From: Kitasatospora sp. A2-31
GTDB lineage: Bacteria; Actinomycetota; Actinomycetes; Streptomycetales; Streptomycetaceae
DNA: 64,000 nucleotides
Assembly: GCF_022288725.1 (NCBI RefSeq)
Contig: NZ_JAKNTA010000002.1
Span: 344,337 to 408,336 of the forward strand
Reading direction: 5' to 3'
The notes under the pieces were generated by a model, which saw nothing but the letters and a program-made list of their open reading frames with translations, had not been told where the DNA came from and did no database searches. A program made the position numbers and the translations under genes. Positions within the stretch are counted from its first letter, which is position 1. Each line of letters opens with the position of its first letter. Below, one piece after another: positions 23,250 through 34,865 of this stretch.

Positions 23250-24611
23250 ATGCGCGGACACCTGCCGCGGCTGATCGGACTGGCCGGGCCGGTCTACGGG
23301 GAACTGCTGTCCGGGGTGGTCGCCTCCGTCATCGGCACCTTCTGGGTGGCCGGTCTGGGCGGCTCCGCCGTCGCCGCCGTCACCCTCGCGGGAACCGTGG
23401 AGAACCTGCTGCTCGGCCTCGTCCTCGTGGTCTCCTCCGGCACCACCGTCCGGCTCTCGCACGCGCTCGGGGCCGACGACCCCGCGGCCGCCGGCCGCAC
23501 CGCGCGGGCGGCCTGGCGGCTCTGCGCGGCCGGCACCCTCCTGCTCGCCGTGCCGGGCTTCCTGCTCCGCGAGCACCTCGCGGGGGTCTTCCTGGGCGGT
23601 GCGGCGGCCGGCCTCGCCGCGGACTACTTCGCGGTGGCCTTCCCCGCCTTCGGGCTCTTCTTCGGCCAGCGCGTCGCCGACGAGCTGTTCAAGGGCGCCG
23701 GCGACACCCGCACGCCCATGCGGATGGCCCTGCTCTCCAACGCCCTGCTGCTGCTCCTCGACCCGCTGCTGATCCTCGGCGCGGGCCCCCTCCCCGCCCT
23801 CGGCGTCACGGGGGCGGCCCTCGCCCTGGCCCTCTCCCGCGCCGTGGCCTTCGCCGTCACCCTGGTGCTCCGCCGCCGCCGGCGGACGCCCGCGCCGTCC
23901 GGCGGGACGGGCTCGACGATGCGCGGGATCGTCGCCGCCGGAGCGCCGTTCGGCCTGGACTTCACCGCCCGGATGGGCGTGGGCACGGTGCAGCTCGGCC
24001 TGGTCGCCGCCTTCGGCGTCCCGGCCGTGGCGGGCTACGGCGTCGGCTACCGCGTCCTGCTGATCGTCACCATGGCCTTCTACGCCGTGCGGCAGGCCGC
24101 GGTGATCGAGTCCGCCCGGCTCGCCGGCGGGGGCGACACCGCGGCGCTGCGCACCCTCGGCCGGGACACCGCGCGGCTGGCCGCGGCACTCGGGGCCGGC
24201 GCCGCCGTGCTCTGCGCGGTGCTCGCCGTGCCGGTGACGGCGCTGTTCACCGACGACCCGGCGGTGGCCGGCGAGGCGGTCGGGTTCCTGCGGATGGCGG
24301 GCCTCTACCTGCTGCCGTACGCGCTGGTGGTGGCGCTCGGCGGGGTGTACCAGGCCTCCGGCGCGGGCCGGCCGCTGGTGGTGGCCGTGCTGCTCGGCCT
24401 CGGCGTCCAGCTCGGCGCCGGGGCCGCCCTCTCCGGCCCGCTCGGGGTGGACGGCCTCTGGGCCGGCATGACGGTGGGCGCGGTGGCCCAACTCGCCCTG
24501 ATGCGACTGCTGGTCGGTCGCCGCCCGGTGGTGCCGGTGGTGGCAGGCGCGGAGGTGCCGGCCCGCGGGCCGGCGGTACCGGCCGAGCGGGTGCTGGAGA
24601 TGGCGGACTGA
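23250..24611 (+). CDS. MATE-family efflux transporter
   Basis: 453 residues with twelve predicted membrane helices in two related halves. Typical features are the N-terminal RLIGLAGPVYGELLSGVV, the AGTVENLLLGLVLVVSSGTT segment, FFGQRVADELFKGAGDTRTP closing the first half, and the second half starting at MRGIVAAGAPFGLDF. MATE pumps export cationic drugs or metabolites by Na+ or H+ antiport. ATG at 23250 follows AAGGGGGGAATC. It is under likely control of the divergent PadR protein through the 32-bp dyad. The substrate is unknown. Confidence 0.93.
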   Translation: MRGHLPRLIGLAGPVYGELLSGVVASVIGTFWVAGLGGSAVAAVTLAGTVENLLLGLVLVVSSGTTVRLSHALGADDPAAAGRTARAAWRLCAAGTLLLAVPGFLLREHLAGVFLGGAAAGLAADYFAVAFPAFGLFFGQRVADELFKGAGDTRTPMRMALLSNALLLLLDPLLILGAGPLPALGVTGAALALALSRAVAFAVTLVLRRRRRTPAPSGGTGSTMRGIVAAGAPFGLDFTARMGVGTVQLGLVAAFGVPAVAGYGVGYRVLLIVTMAFYAVRQAAVIESARLAGGGDTAALRTLGRDTARLAAALGAGAAVLCAVLAVPVTALFTDDPAVAGEAVGFLRMAGLYLLPYALVVALGGVYQASGAGRPLVVAVLLGLGVQLGAGAALSGPLGVDGLWAGMTVGAVAQLALMRLLVGRRPVVPVVAGAEVPARGPAVPAERVLEMAD

Positions 24612-24687
24612 CCCGGCGGGAGGCCCCGGCGCTGCACCGCCCCGGCTCCGGGTCCACCGCACCGGCTCCGGGTCCCACCACCCGGCG

Positions 24688-26085
24688 CTACACCTCGACC
24701 GCGGTGGTGGCCGGTGCGGCCTCCGCGGGCTCCTCCGCCCGGCCGGACGAGGCCGGGAGCCGGAGGGCGAGCAGGGCGCCGGCTGCTGCGGCGGCGGCGA
24801 GGGCCAGGAGGGCGGGGCCCATCGCCGCCGTGAGCGGCCGGCCCGCCGTGAGGGTGGTGGCGGCGGCCACGCCCAGGACCGGGCCGACGTTCATGGCGGT
24901 CTGCTGGAGGCCCCCCGCGACGCCCGCATCGGCCACCGACGCGTCGCGGACGAGGACGGCGGTGGCGGTGACCATCACCGTCCCGAACCCGGTGCCCAGC
25001 AGCAGGAAGCAGCCGCAGACCACCGCCGTGGGCGAGCCCTGGTCGAGCCGGGAGGCCAGCAGGACGCCCAGCGTGACCAGCAGCGCCCCGGCGACCACCG
25101 TGCGGCGCGGTCCGTGGCGGCGCATCAGCCCGGCCGAGGCCGGGGCGGCCAGCACCATGGCCACCGCGAGCGGTAGCGCTCGGAGCGCACTGCCGAGCGG
25201 GTCCAGGAGGAGTACCTCCTGCAGGTAGTACGTCCCCAGGAACAGGGTGCCGAAGACCGCCGCGGAGGCTGTGAGGAGCACCCCGAGCGCGGAGCCGACC
25301 GTCGCGGAGCGGAGCATGCGGGGCGGCAGCAGCGGGCGGGCCGTCCGCCGCTCGTGCCGGACGAAGGCGGCGCCGAGCAGGGCGGCGGCGAGGAGCCCGA
25401 ATGCGGTGACCGCGGACCAGCCGCGGTCGGGGATGCCGACCAGGGCGTGCACCAGGCAGGCCAGTGCCGCCGCGAGCAGGCCCGCGCCCGGCAGGTCGAG
25501 TCCGGGGGCACGGTCGGTGGGCGGCTGTGGCAGGCGGACCAGCAGGGCGGCGGCCCCGACCGCGACGGCGGGTGCGACGGTCAGGAAGAAGACGGCCCGC
25601 CATCCCAGGTGGGCGGTCAGGGCGCCGCCGGCCACCGGCCCGGCGGCGGCCGCCAGACCGATCGCGCTGGTGCGCAGCGCGATCGGCAGGGCGAGCCGGT
25701 CGGCGGGGTAGGCGGCGCGCAGCATGCCGAGCGTGGCGGGCTGCAGCAGCGCCCCCGACACCCCCTGGACGGCGCGCAGTGCGATGACCCACCCGACGCC
25801 GGGCGCCAGGCCGATCCCGGCGGAGGAGGCGGCGAAACCCAGCACGCCCGCGGCGAACACCCGTTGGTGGCCGTAGCGGTCGCCGAGGCGTCCGGCCAGG
25901 ACCAGCAGGCCGGCCACCGCGATGAGGTAGGCGGTGCTGGTCCACTGCACCTGGGCGAACGTGGCGTGCAGTTCGCGCTGCATGCTGGGCTGCGCGACGG
26001 TGAGCACGGTGCCGTCGAGGGCGACGATCGCCGCGCCGGTGATGCTCCCGGCCAGCACGAGCCGGCGGCGCCCGGCCGCGGTCAC
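24688..26085 (-). CDS. MFS drug efflux transporter (DHA2 / EmrB-QacA type)
   Basis: 465 residues, about fourteen hydrophobic segments. Motif D1-like ALDGTVLTVAQPSMQREL is in helix 1, motif A GRLGDRYGHQRVF in loop 2-3, and motif C-like GPVAGGALTAHLGWRAVFF marks drug antiporters. The start GTG at 26085 overlaps the upstream TetR stop by four bases (GTGA), so the two are translated as one operon. The pair is expected to respond to a toxic compound: TetR represses through the palindrome upstream of the operon until the drug binds. Confidence 0.93.
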   Translation of the reverse strand: MTAAGRRRLVLAGSITGAAIVALDGTVLTVAQPSMQRELHATFAQVQWTSTAYLIAVAGLLVLAGRLGDRYGHQRVFAAGVLGFAASSAGIGLAPGVGWVIALRAVQGVSGALLQPATLGMLRAAYPADRLALPIALRTSAIGLAAAAGPVAGGALTAHLGWRAVFFLTVAPAVAVGAAALLVRLPQPPTDRAPGLDLPGAGLLAAALACLVHALVGIPDRGWSAVTAFGLLAAALLGAAFVRHERRTARPLLPPRMLRSATVGSALGVLLTASAAVFGTLFLGTYYLQEVLLLDPLGSALRALPLAVAMVLAAPASAGLMRRHGPRRTVVAGALLVTLGVLLASRLDQGSPTAVVCGCFLLLGTGFGTVMVTATAVLVRDASVADAGVAGGLQQTAMNVGPVLGVAAATTLTAGRPLTAAMGPALLALAAAAAAGALLALRLPASSGRAEEPAEAAPATTAVEV

Positions 26086-26696
26086 CGGGTCTCCGGACCG
26101 AGGTGGGCGACGAGGGCGGCGTCCAGCAGGGGGCCGATGTCGTCGCTTCCGGAGGCGAGCCGGAGGCTGCCCCAGGAACGGAGTTGGGCGAGCCCGTGCA
26201 GGTTGGCCCAGAGTGCGGCGGTGGCGTCCGCCGGCCGGACGCCGGTGGGCGTGCCGAGCTCCCCGACCAGCCGGACGAAGATCTCGAACAGCGGGAGAGT
26301 GGTGGCCCGCAGGCCGATGCCGCTGCCCTCCAGCACGTCGTGACGGAACATCAGGTCGAACATGCCGGGCTGGTCGGCCGCGAAGTCCAGGTAGGCGCGG
26401 GCGAGCGCGGCGATCCTGGCGCGCGGGTCGCGGCCGCTGCCCCCGCTCCCGTGGCCCGGGCCCGGGACGGCGTCGTCGGCGCGGGTCAGCGCAGCCGCCA
26501 GTTCGCCGAAGCCGTGCCGCGCGATGGCCGCCAGCAGTTCGACGTGGGTCGCGAAGTGGCGGCGCGGCGCGCCGTGCGAGACCCCGGCGCGCCGGGCGAT
26601 CTCGCGCAGGGTGAGCGCGTGCACGCCTTCGAGGGTCACCAGTTCGACCCCGGCGGTCACCAGCCGGGCGCGCAGGCCCGTCTCCTGATCATTCAT
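26082..26696 (-). CDS. TetR-family regulator of the MFS pump
   Basis: 204 residues. HTH: LVTAGVELVTLEGVHALTLR, then EIARRAGVSHGAPRRHFATH, and a C-terminal WHG-type region with TAALWANLHGLAQLRSWG. ATG at 26696 is taken over the GTG two codons earlier. The gene is first in an operon with the DHA2 pump. The 15-bp palindrome at 26718-26732 sits 22 bases upstream of the start, a normal place for autorepression. Confidence 0.92.
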   Translation of the reverse strand: MNDQETGLRARLVTAGVELVTLEGVHALTLREIARRAGVSHGAPRRHFATHVELLAAIARHGFGELAAALTRADDAVPGPGHGSGGSGRDPRARIAALARAYLDFAADQPGMFDLMFRHDVLEGSGIGLRATTLPLFEIFVRLVGELGTPTGVRPADATAALWANLHGLAQLRSWGSLRLASGSDDIGPLLDAALVAHLGPETR

Positions 26697-26700
26697 GGGC

Positions 26701-26732
26701 ACTGTCTACCAGTCCGCGTAGACACTGTCTAC
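26701..26732. promoter_or_regulatory. Palindromic TetR operator
   Basis: GTAGACACTGTCTAC at 26718-26732 is a perfect 15-bp palindrome. ACTGTCTAC is repeated directly at 26701-26709, giving an extra half site. Both lie just upstream of the TetR-MFS operon. Confidence 0.75.
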
Positions 26733-26999
26733 CTGCCGGGGGACTCTGGTGAGCGGGCGTCAGCGCGTCGACCGGGGTGGCGGACTCCTCGGCGGTCAGT
26801 CGGAAGGCCCGGTCAGTCGGAAGGCCTGGGAGAGCCGCCAGGGTCGTCGGAGCGGCCCTGCCGGAGGTGGGGGGCGGGCGGTCCGTGGCAGCACGAGGCA
26901 CCCCGGTCCGCCGCCGCCTTACGACGGGCACCGGACCGGGGTGCAGGGGCTCACTGGCGCGGGCGGCCGGCGGACGCCGGCGGCGCCTCGGGCCGGCCG
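26733..26999. other. Intergenic region with a short direct repeat
   Basis: GGTCAGTCGGAAGGCC occurs at 26794-26809 and again at 26811-26826. No gene is supported between the pump operon and the small MT0933-like gene. Confidence 0.5.
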
Positions 27000-27176
27000 T
27001 TACTGCGGCGGCTGCTCCCGGAACTGGTCCTTGACCTTCTCCTGGGCGGTGTCCACCTGTCCGGCGTACTTGCCCTGCGTCCGCTCGTCGACGCCGTCGC
27101 CCGCTCGGTCGACGGCCTTCTCGGCCTGCGACTCATGGCCCTTCAGCATCTGCTTGAGCTTATCCATCATGGACAT
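27000..27176 (-). CDS. MT0933-like antitoxin-family small protein
   Basis: 58 residues: MSMMDKLKQMLKGHESQAEK, then a charged helix with AVDRAGDGVDERTQGKYAGQ and VDTAQEKVKDQF. This matches the MT0933-like antitoxin family (Rv0909 type) in length and sequence. No toxin gene (Rv0910-like) lies beside it, which is usual in Streptomyces, where most copies are solitary and may not act as antitoxins. GGGAGCG precedes the ATG by about 7 bases. It is divergent from the secreted aminopeptidase. Confidence 0.85.
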   Translation of the reverse strand: MSMMDKLKQMLKGHESQAEKAVDRAGDGVDERTQGKYAGQVDTAQEKVKDQFREQPPQ

Positions 27177-27325
27177 GCGGTCACGCTCCCGGATGAGATG
27201 CCCCCACCTCTCCAGGATCGCCGCCGTCGGCGGTGGCCGCATCCTGTCAGCTTGCGCGTCGGGGTTGGCAGTCCGGCGCCGAGCATGTCAAATCGGGAGT
27301 CCACCGACTGCCGAAAGGACGCGCC

Positions 27326-28939
27326 TTGAAAGCTCGGACACCCCGCCCGACCGCTCCGACCGCTCCGCACGCCTCGACCCCGCGGACCGGGCGCGCCCCG
27401 GCCCCCTCGGCCCGGCGGGTCGCGGGCGCCTCGCTGGCGGTGGCCGCCCTGGTGACCCCGCTGCTGCTGGTCGGCACCGGCAGCGCGTCGGCCGACCCCG
27501 ACCCGGCGCACAAGGGGGCGAAGCTGGCCGCCCGACTGGTCGAGGAGAGCACCGCCGACGGCGCATACCGGACCCTGCGGGAGTTCCAGCGGATCGCCGA
27601 CCGCAACGGCGGAAACCGGGTGGCGGGCTCGCCCGGCCACGACCAGTCGGCCCGCTACGTGTACGAGCAGGCCCGCCGGGCCGGCCTGAAGGTGTCGCGG
27701 CAGGAGTTCGAGTACACGTTCTTCCAGGAGCTCACGGAGCGGCTGAGCGTGGTCTCGCCGCGGGCCGAGGACGTCAGGATCAAGGCCATGACCTACTCGG
27801 CCGGTGGCCCCGAGGGCGGCCTGACGGCCCAGCTGGCGGTGGTCCCGGTGGACGCCACCACCGGGTGCGAGGCGGCCGACTACGCGGCCGGCGCGTTCGC
27901 CGGGCGGATCGCCCTGATCAAGCGCGGCGGCTGCAGCTTCGCCGTCAAGCAGGCCGCGGCGGCCGACGCCGGCGCGCTCGCCGCGATCGTCTACAACAAC
28001 ATCGAGGGCGACCTCAACGGCACCCTCGGCGACCCGGCGTCCGGACGGATCCCGACGGCCGGCACCACCAAGGCGGCCGGCGAGTCGCTCGCCGCCGAGG
28101 CCGCCTCCGGCCCGGTCACCGTCACCCTGGACCTGCGCACCTTCATGGAGAAGCGCACCACCTGGAACGTCATCGCCGAGACCCGCGGCGGTGACGACGC
28201 CGACACCGTCGTGGTCGGTGCCCACCTGGACTCCGTGGTGGCGGGCCCGGGCATCAACGACAACGGCTCGGGCTCCGCCGGCATCCTGGAGGTCGCCAGG
28301 AACATCGCCAAGCGGCCGGTGAAGAACAAGATCCGGTTCGCCTGGTGGTCCGCCGAGGAGTTCGGCCTCAAGGGCTCCGAGGCCTACGTGAAGTCCCTCT
28401 CCGAGGCCGACCGGAAGAAGATCCGGCTCTACCTGAACTTCGACATGATCGCCTCGCCCAACTCCGCCCAGTTCGTCTACGACGGCGACGACTCCGACCA
28501 CGTCGGCTCCGGCCCCGGCCCGGACGGCTCCGCCCAGCTGGAACGGCGCATCACCGACTACCTGGACCGCCGCGGGCTCCCGCACGAGGGCACCGACTTC
28601 ACCGGCCGCTCCGACTACGGACCGTTCATCGACGCCGGGATCCCGGCCGGCGGCACCGACACCGGGGCCGAGATCGTCAAGTCCGCCGCCCAGGCGGCCC
28701 GCTACGGCGGCACCGCGGGCGTGGCCTTCGACAAGTGCTACCACCAGGCCTGCGACGACCTCGGCAACCTCGACCTCAAGGCCTTCGACGTCAACATCGA
28801 CGTCATCGCCGACTCGGTCGGCACCTACGCCTGGGACCTCTCCTCGCTGCACGTGCCGGTGCCGCCGCAGCACACCGACGGCCAGGCCGGCAGCGGCGGC
28901 GGCCTGCACGAGGGCCACGCGCACGAGGTCGATGCCTGA
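27326..28939 (+). CDS. Secreted M28 aminopeptidase with PA domain
   Basis: 537 residues. A signal peptide with a long basic n-region ends near GTGSASADPD. A protease-associated (PA) domain inserts at about residues 175-270 (GRIALIKRGGCSFAVKQAAA). The M28 catalytic core holds zinc ligands and acid residues in GAHLDSVVAGPGINDNGSG, WWSAEEFGLKGSEAY and NFDMIASPN, then DYGPFIDAGIPAGG. A C-terminal YHQACDDLGNL motif supplies the last histidine ligand, as in S. griseus aminopeptidase. The last residues are His/Gly-rich. TTG at 27326 is the start: GAAAGGAC lies 6 bases before it. Role: release of N-terminal amino acids from extracellular peptides. Confidence 0.92.
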   Translation: MKARTPRPTAPTAPHASTPRTGRAPAPSARRVAGASLAVAALVTPLLLVGTGSASADPDPAHKGAKLAARLVEESTADGAYRTLREFQRIADRNGGNRVAGSPGHDQSARYVYEQARRAGLKVSRQEFEYTFFQELTERLSVVSPRAEDVRIKAMTYSAGGPEGGLTAQLAVVPVDATTGCEAADYAAGAFAGRIALIKRGGCSFAVKQAAAADAGALAAIVYNNIEGDLNGTLGDPASGRIPTAGTTKAAGESLAAEAASGPVTVTLDLRTFMEKRTTWNVIAETRGGDDADTVVVGAHLDSVVAGPGINDNGSGSAGILEVARNIAKRPVKNKIRFAWWSAEEFGLKGSEAYVKSLSEADRKKIRLYLNFDMIASPNSAQFVYDGDDSDHVGSGPGPDGSAQLERRITDYLDRRGLPHEGTDFTGRSDYGPFIDAGIPAGGTDTGAEIVKSAAQAARYGGTAGVAFDKCYHQACDDLGNLDLKAFDVNIDVIADSVGTYAWDLSSLHVPVPPQHTDGQAGSGGGLHEGHAHEVDA

Positions 28940-29179
28940 CCCGGGACCGGCACGCGCGGTACGGGCGTGAGGGCCGGGGTCCGCCCCCGTCCCGCCCTGC
29001 CCGCGGCCCCCTCCCGCACCGCCCCGGCCCGGTACGACCGCCGGCGGCCCCGCCCCGGGGGCCGTCGGCGACCCCGGTCGGGTGCCGTTCGCCCGGGGTC
29101 CGGTGGGTGCACGAAGCCGGGGCCTGACACCATGGCACCGAGATCACGTGACCGTGACACCCTCGGAGGAGCTAGCACC

Positions 29180-30592
<1,413 letters not shown>

Positions 30593-30620
30593 CGCGGCCC
30601 ACGCGCACGCCGCCTCCGGG

Positions 30621-30657
30621 GCCCGGCCCGCATCACCGCCGGTGGTGCGGGCCGGGC
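30621..30657 (+). terminator. Strong 17-bp stem-loop after lpdA
   Basis: GCCCGGCCCGCATCACC at 30621-30637 pairs with 30641-30657 with one G-U type mismatch and a three-base loop GCC. It begins 29 bases past the lpdA stop. Confidence 0.8.
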
Positions 30658-30710
30658 GCCCAGTGGTCCGCGTTCGGGGAGCGCGGCGGGTCGTCCGGAA
30701 GAATGCGGGC

Positions 30711-31541
30711 GTGACCGATGCGACCGATGCGACCGATCCGACCGATGCGACCGAAGCGACCGATCCGACCGAAGCGACCCGAGCGAGCGACGTGTCCGGC
30801 GGGACCGGCGCGGCCGGCGCGGCCGATGTGACCCTGAACCTCTGGAGGCGGCGACTCGGCGAGGTACCCGCCACCGTCTGGGAGCGCACCGACCTGACCG
30901 TGCTGATCCTCGCCGACAACGGCCTGACCGAACTGCCCTCCGCCATCGGCCGGTTGCAGCGGTTGCGGACCCTCGACCTCGGCCACAACGCGCTCACGGC
31001 AGTCCCCGCGGAGCTGGGCGACCTCACCGGACTGGCCGACTTCCTCTACCTGCACGACAACGCGCTGACCCGGCTCCCGGACGAGCTCGGCCGCCTCGCC
31101 GCCCTGCGCTACCTCAATGTCGGCGACAACCGGCTCACCGAACTCCCCGACACCGTGGGCGACATGACCGCACTGGTCGAACTGCGGGCGCAGCACAACC
31201 GGCTCACCGCACTGCCCGACACCCTCGGCCGACTCCTTCGTCTGCGTGAACTCTGGCTGCGCGGCAACGCGTTGACCGCACTGCCGCCCTCCGCCGCCGG
31301 GCTGACCGAGCTGCGCGAGCTGGAGCTGCGGGACAACGCCTTCACCGAGATCCCGCCCGTCCTGGCCGCACTGCCGCGGCTGCGCCGACTGGACCTGCGG
31401 AGCAACCGGATCACCACGCTGCCGGACTGGCTGACCGAGCTGCCCGCCCTGGAGAAGCTGGACCTGCGCTGGAACGACGTGGTGCCCCCGCGCGCCCTCC
31501 TCGCGGCCCTGACGGACCGCGGCTGCACGGTTCTCCACTGA
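30711..31541 (+). CDS. Leucine-rich repeat protein
   Basis: 276 residues, cytoplasmic (no signal peptide). After a Thr/Asp-rich N-terminus encoded by a tandem repeat (TDATDATDPTDATEATDPTE), about nine 23-residue LRR units follow. They have the pattern LxxLxLxxNxLTxLPxxLGx, for example LRTLDLGHNALTAVPAELGD and LRYLNVGDNRLTELPDTVGD. This 23-residue type resembles the Ras-group or PIRL-like LRRs used for protein binding. The GTG at 30711 is proposed because the repeat starts there and GGAAG lies upstream; the open frame runs to 30642. The partner is unknown. It is separate from the Rox unit downstream. Confidence 0.85.
   Translation: MTDATDATDPTDATEATDPTEATRASDVSGGTGAAGAADVTLNLWRRRLGEVPATVWERTDLTVLILADNGLTELPSAIGRLQRLRTLDLGHNALTAVPAELGDLTGLADFLYLHDNALTRLPDELGRLAALRYLNVGDNRLTELPDTVGDMTALVELRAQHNRLTALPDTLGRLLRLRELWLRGNALTALPPSAAGLTELRELELRDNAFTEIPPVLAALPRLRRLDLRSNRITTLPDWLTELPALEKLDLRWNDVVPPRALLAALTDRGCTVLH
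30714..30786 (+). repeat. Short tandem repeat encoding Thr-Asp/Glu-Ala
   Basis: About eight degenerate 9-bp units of the type GACCGATGC and variants (GACCGATCC, GACCGAAGC). They begin right at the predicted start codon of the LRR protein, so copy-number change would alter its N-terminus length in frame. Confidence 0.8.
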
Positions 31542-31644
31542 GCCGGTGCCCGACGCCCCGGACGTCGGGGCCGCAGGCATTCCGTCTGCAGCGCGACCCG
31601 GAGACGACAGCGGCAGGGAGTCTGAACTCCCCGCCACTATCAAC

Positions 31645-33306
<1,662 letters not shown>

Positions 33307-33337
33307 AACCTGATCGCGGGGAACGCCGCCCGCCTGC

Positions 33338-33343
33338 TAGCGT
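33338..33343 (+). promoter_or_regulatory. -10 hexamer of the ThrRS-paralogue leader
   Basis: TAGCGT fits the streptomycete -10 consensus TAGxxT. It lies eight bases upstream of the leader peptide ATG, so the transcript would start almost at the ATG. A clear -35 is not seen. Confidence 0.45.
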
Positions 33344-33350
33344 GGGGGAC

Positions 33351-33407
33351 ATGAAGCGCGCTGCTGCCGTCCTCACGACGACGCCGGAGAGAGTCCCGGC
33401 GCGCTGA
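33351..33407 (+). CDS. Threonine leader peptide
   Basis: An 18-codon ORF reading MKRAAAVLTTTPERVPAR with stop at 33405-33407 and GTGGGGG before the ATG. Three consecutive ACG threonine codons sit in the middle. It is followed 15 bases later by a perfect terminator hairpin and then by a threonyl-tRNA synthetase paralogue. This is the arrangement of ribosome-mediated attenuation: slow translation at the Thr codons when charged tRNA-Thr is low should favour an antiterminator. The peptide itself probably has no other function. Confidence 0.7.
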   Translation: MKRAAAVLTTTPERVPAR

Positions 33408-33421
33408 CTGCTGACCAAGTC

Positions 33422-33453
33422 CGAAGCCCCGGGGCGAGTGCCCCGGGGCTTCG
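33422..33453 (+). terminator. Attenuator hairpin before the ThrRS paralogue
   Basis: CGAAGCCCCGGGGC at 33422-33435 pairs perfectly (14 bp) with 33440-33453 across the loop GAGT. It lies between the leader peptide and the synthetase gene, so it can only serve to terminate the leader transcript. An upstream weak stem (CGCCGG...CCGGCG, about 33390-33408) overlaps the end of the leader ORF and could be the competing structure. Confidence 0.75.
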
Positions 33454-33510
33454 TCGTACCGGTCCACCACTCGCCCGCGCATCCCCGAACCCGAGTGGAG
33501 ACCGACCCCC

Positions 33511-34842
33511 GTGAACGCCGCCAACGCCGCCAACGCCGCCGCCGACGCCGCCGGGAATGCCGTTGTGCACGCCGCCGCCGACGCCGCCGCCTCGCGCGAC
33601 CACCGCCGACTCGGCCGCGAGCTCGACCTGTTCGACACCGACCCGCTGATGGGTGCCGGTCTGCCCTACTGGCTGCCGGACGGCGCCGCGATCCGGCACA
33701 CCCTGGAGGAGTTCGTCCGCGGGCGCGAGCGGCGGGCCGGCTACCGGCACGTGTACTCGCCCGTCCTCGGCAAACGCGAGCTCTACGAGATCTCCGGCCA
33801 CTGGGCGCACTACCAGGAGGACATGTTCCCGCCGATCGACCTCGGCTCGGAGCAGGTCGTGCTGCGGCCGAGCCTCTGCCCGCACCACGCGCTGATCTAC
33901 CGCTCCCGCGCCCGCAGCTACCGCGAACTCCCGCTGCGGATGGCGGAGCTGGGAGGCATGTACCGTTCGGAGCTGTCCGGCGTCCTGGGCGGCCTGACCA
34001 GGGTGCGGGCGATCCAGCTGAACGACGCGCACGTCTTCTGCACCCCCGACCAGGCCGCCGAGGAGGCCGTGGCGGCGCTGGAGCTGATCCGCGAGGCGCA
34101 CCGTGCGCTCGGCATCAGGCCCGTCCGCCACCGCCTCTCGCTCCCGGGTGCGGGCGGGAAGTACGTGGCGGACCCGGCGCTCTGGGAGCGGGCCACCGCG
34201 CTGCTGATCGACGTCCTGGAGCGGTCCGGCGTGCCGTTCGAGGCCGCCGAGGGTGAGGCCGCGTTCTACGGCCCGAAGATCGACATCCAGATCGCCGACG
34301 CCGCCGGCCGCGAGTCCACCCTCTCCACCGTGCAGATCGACTTCCACCAGCCGGAGCGGTTCGGCCTGCAGTACATCGGCGCGGACGGTGCCAGGCACCG
34401 CCCGGTGATGGTCCACCGCAGCGTCATCGGCAGCGTGGAGCGGGTGGTCGCCCACCTCATCGAGCTCTACGGCGGCGCCTTCCCGGCCTGGCTCGCGCCC
34501 ACCCAGTTGGTCCTGCTGCCGCTCTCCGAGGCCGAGGTCGCCCAGGCCGACCGGCTCCGGCAACGGTGTCTGGACCGGGGGCTCCGGGCGGAGGTCGCCG
34601 GCCCCGAGCGCGGCAGCCTCGGTGCCCGGATCCGCGAGGCACGGCTGGTGCCGTACCAGGCGGTCATCGGCCCCAGGGAAGCGGTCGACGACCGGGTGGC
34701 CCTGCGCCTGCGCGACGGCCGCCGCCTGGATCCGCTGCCCGCCGGGGAGGTGCTGGCCGGGATCGGCGCGCTGGTCGACGCGTGCAGTGCCGAGCTCTGG
34801 GACGTCGGGCCGGCAGGTGCGGGCGCCGGCGCGGGCGGGTGA
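33511..34842 (+). CDS. thrS: Threonyl-tRNA synthetase paralogue without TGS and editing domains
   Basis: 443 residues against about 640-660 for a full ThrRS. The class II core is complete: motif 2 region YRSELSGVLGGLTRVRAIQL, motif 3 RPVMVHRSVIGSVERVVAHL. The zinc site is kept, with Cys in LRPSLCPHH, His in QLNDAHVFC and His in MVHRS. The C-terminal anticodon-binding domain follows (AWLAPTQLVLLPLSEAE to the GSLGARIREARLVPYQAVIG segment). The N-terminal TGS and editing (N2) domains are absent and replaced by an Asn/Ala-rich start. The enzyme should charge tRNA-Thr but cannot edit Ser-tRNA-Thr in cis. GTG at 33511 follows GGAG by 10 bases. It could be a starvation-induced or inhibitor-resistant second ThrRS. 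Confidence 0.88.
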   Translation: MNAANAANAAADAAGNAVVHAAADAAASRDHRRLGRELDLFDTDPLMGAGLPYWLPDGAAIRHTLEEFVRGRERRAGYRHVYSPVLGKRELYEISGHWAHYQEDMFPPIDLGSEQVVLRPSLCPHHALIYRSRARSYRELPLRMAELGGMYRSELSGVLGGLTRVRAIQLNDAHVFCTPDQAAEEAVAALELIREAHRALGIRPVRHRLSLPGAGGKYVADPALWERATALLIDVLERSGVPFEAAEGEAAFYGPKIDIQIADAAGRESTLSTVQIDFHQPERFGLQYIGADGARHRPVMVHRSVIGSVERVVAHLIELYGGAFPAWLAPTQLVLLPLSEAEVAQADRLRQRCLDRGLRAEVAGPERGSLGARIREARLVPYQAVIGPREAVDDRVALRLRDGRRLDPLPAGEVLAGIGALVDACSAELWDVGPAGAGAGAGG

Positions 34843-34865
34843 CCGCCACCGGGCCCCGGGCGGGG

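Noticed and set aside
22494..24662. A 722-codon minus-strand frame across the PadR and MATE genes.
   Set aside because: It is a shadow of the MATE coding strand and of PadR in another frame; no domain is recognisable.
27000..27176. Toxin-antitoxin locus.
   Set aside because: Only the MT0933-like member is present; neither neighbour is a toxin-like SRPBCC or nuclease gene.
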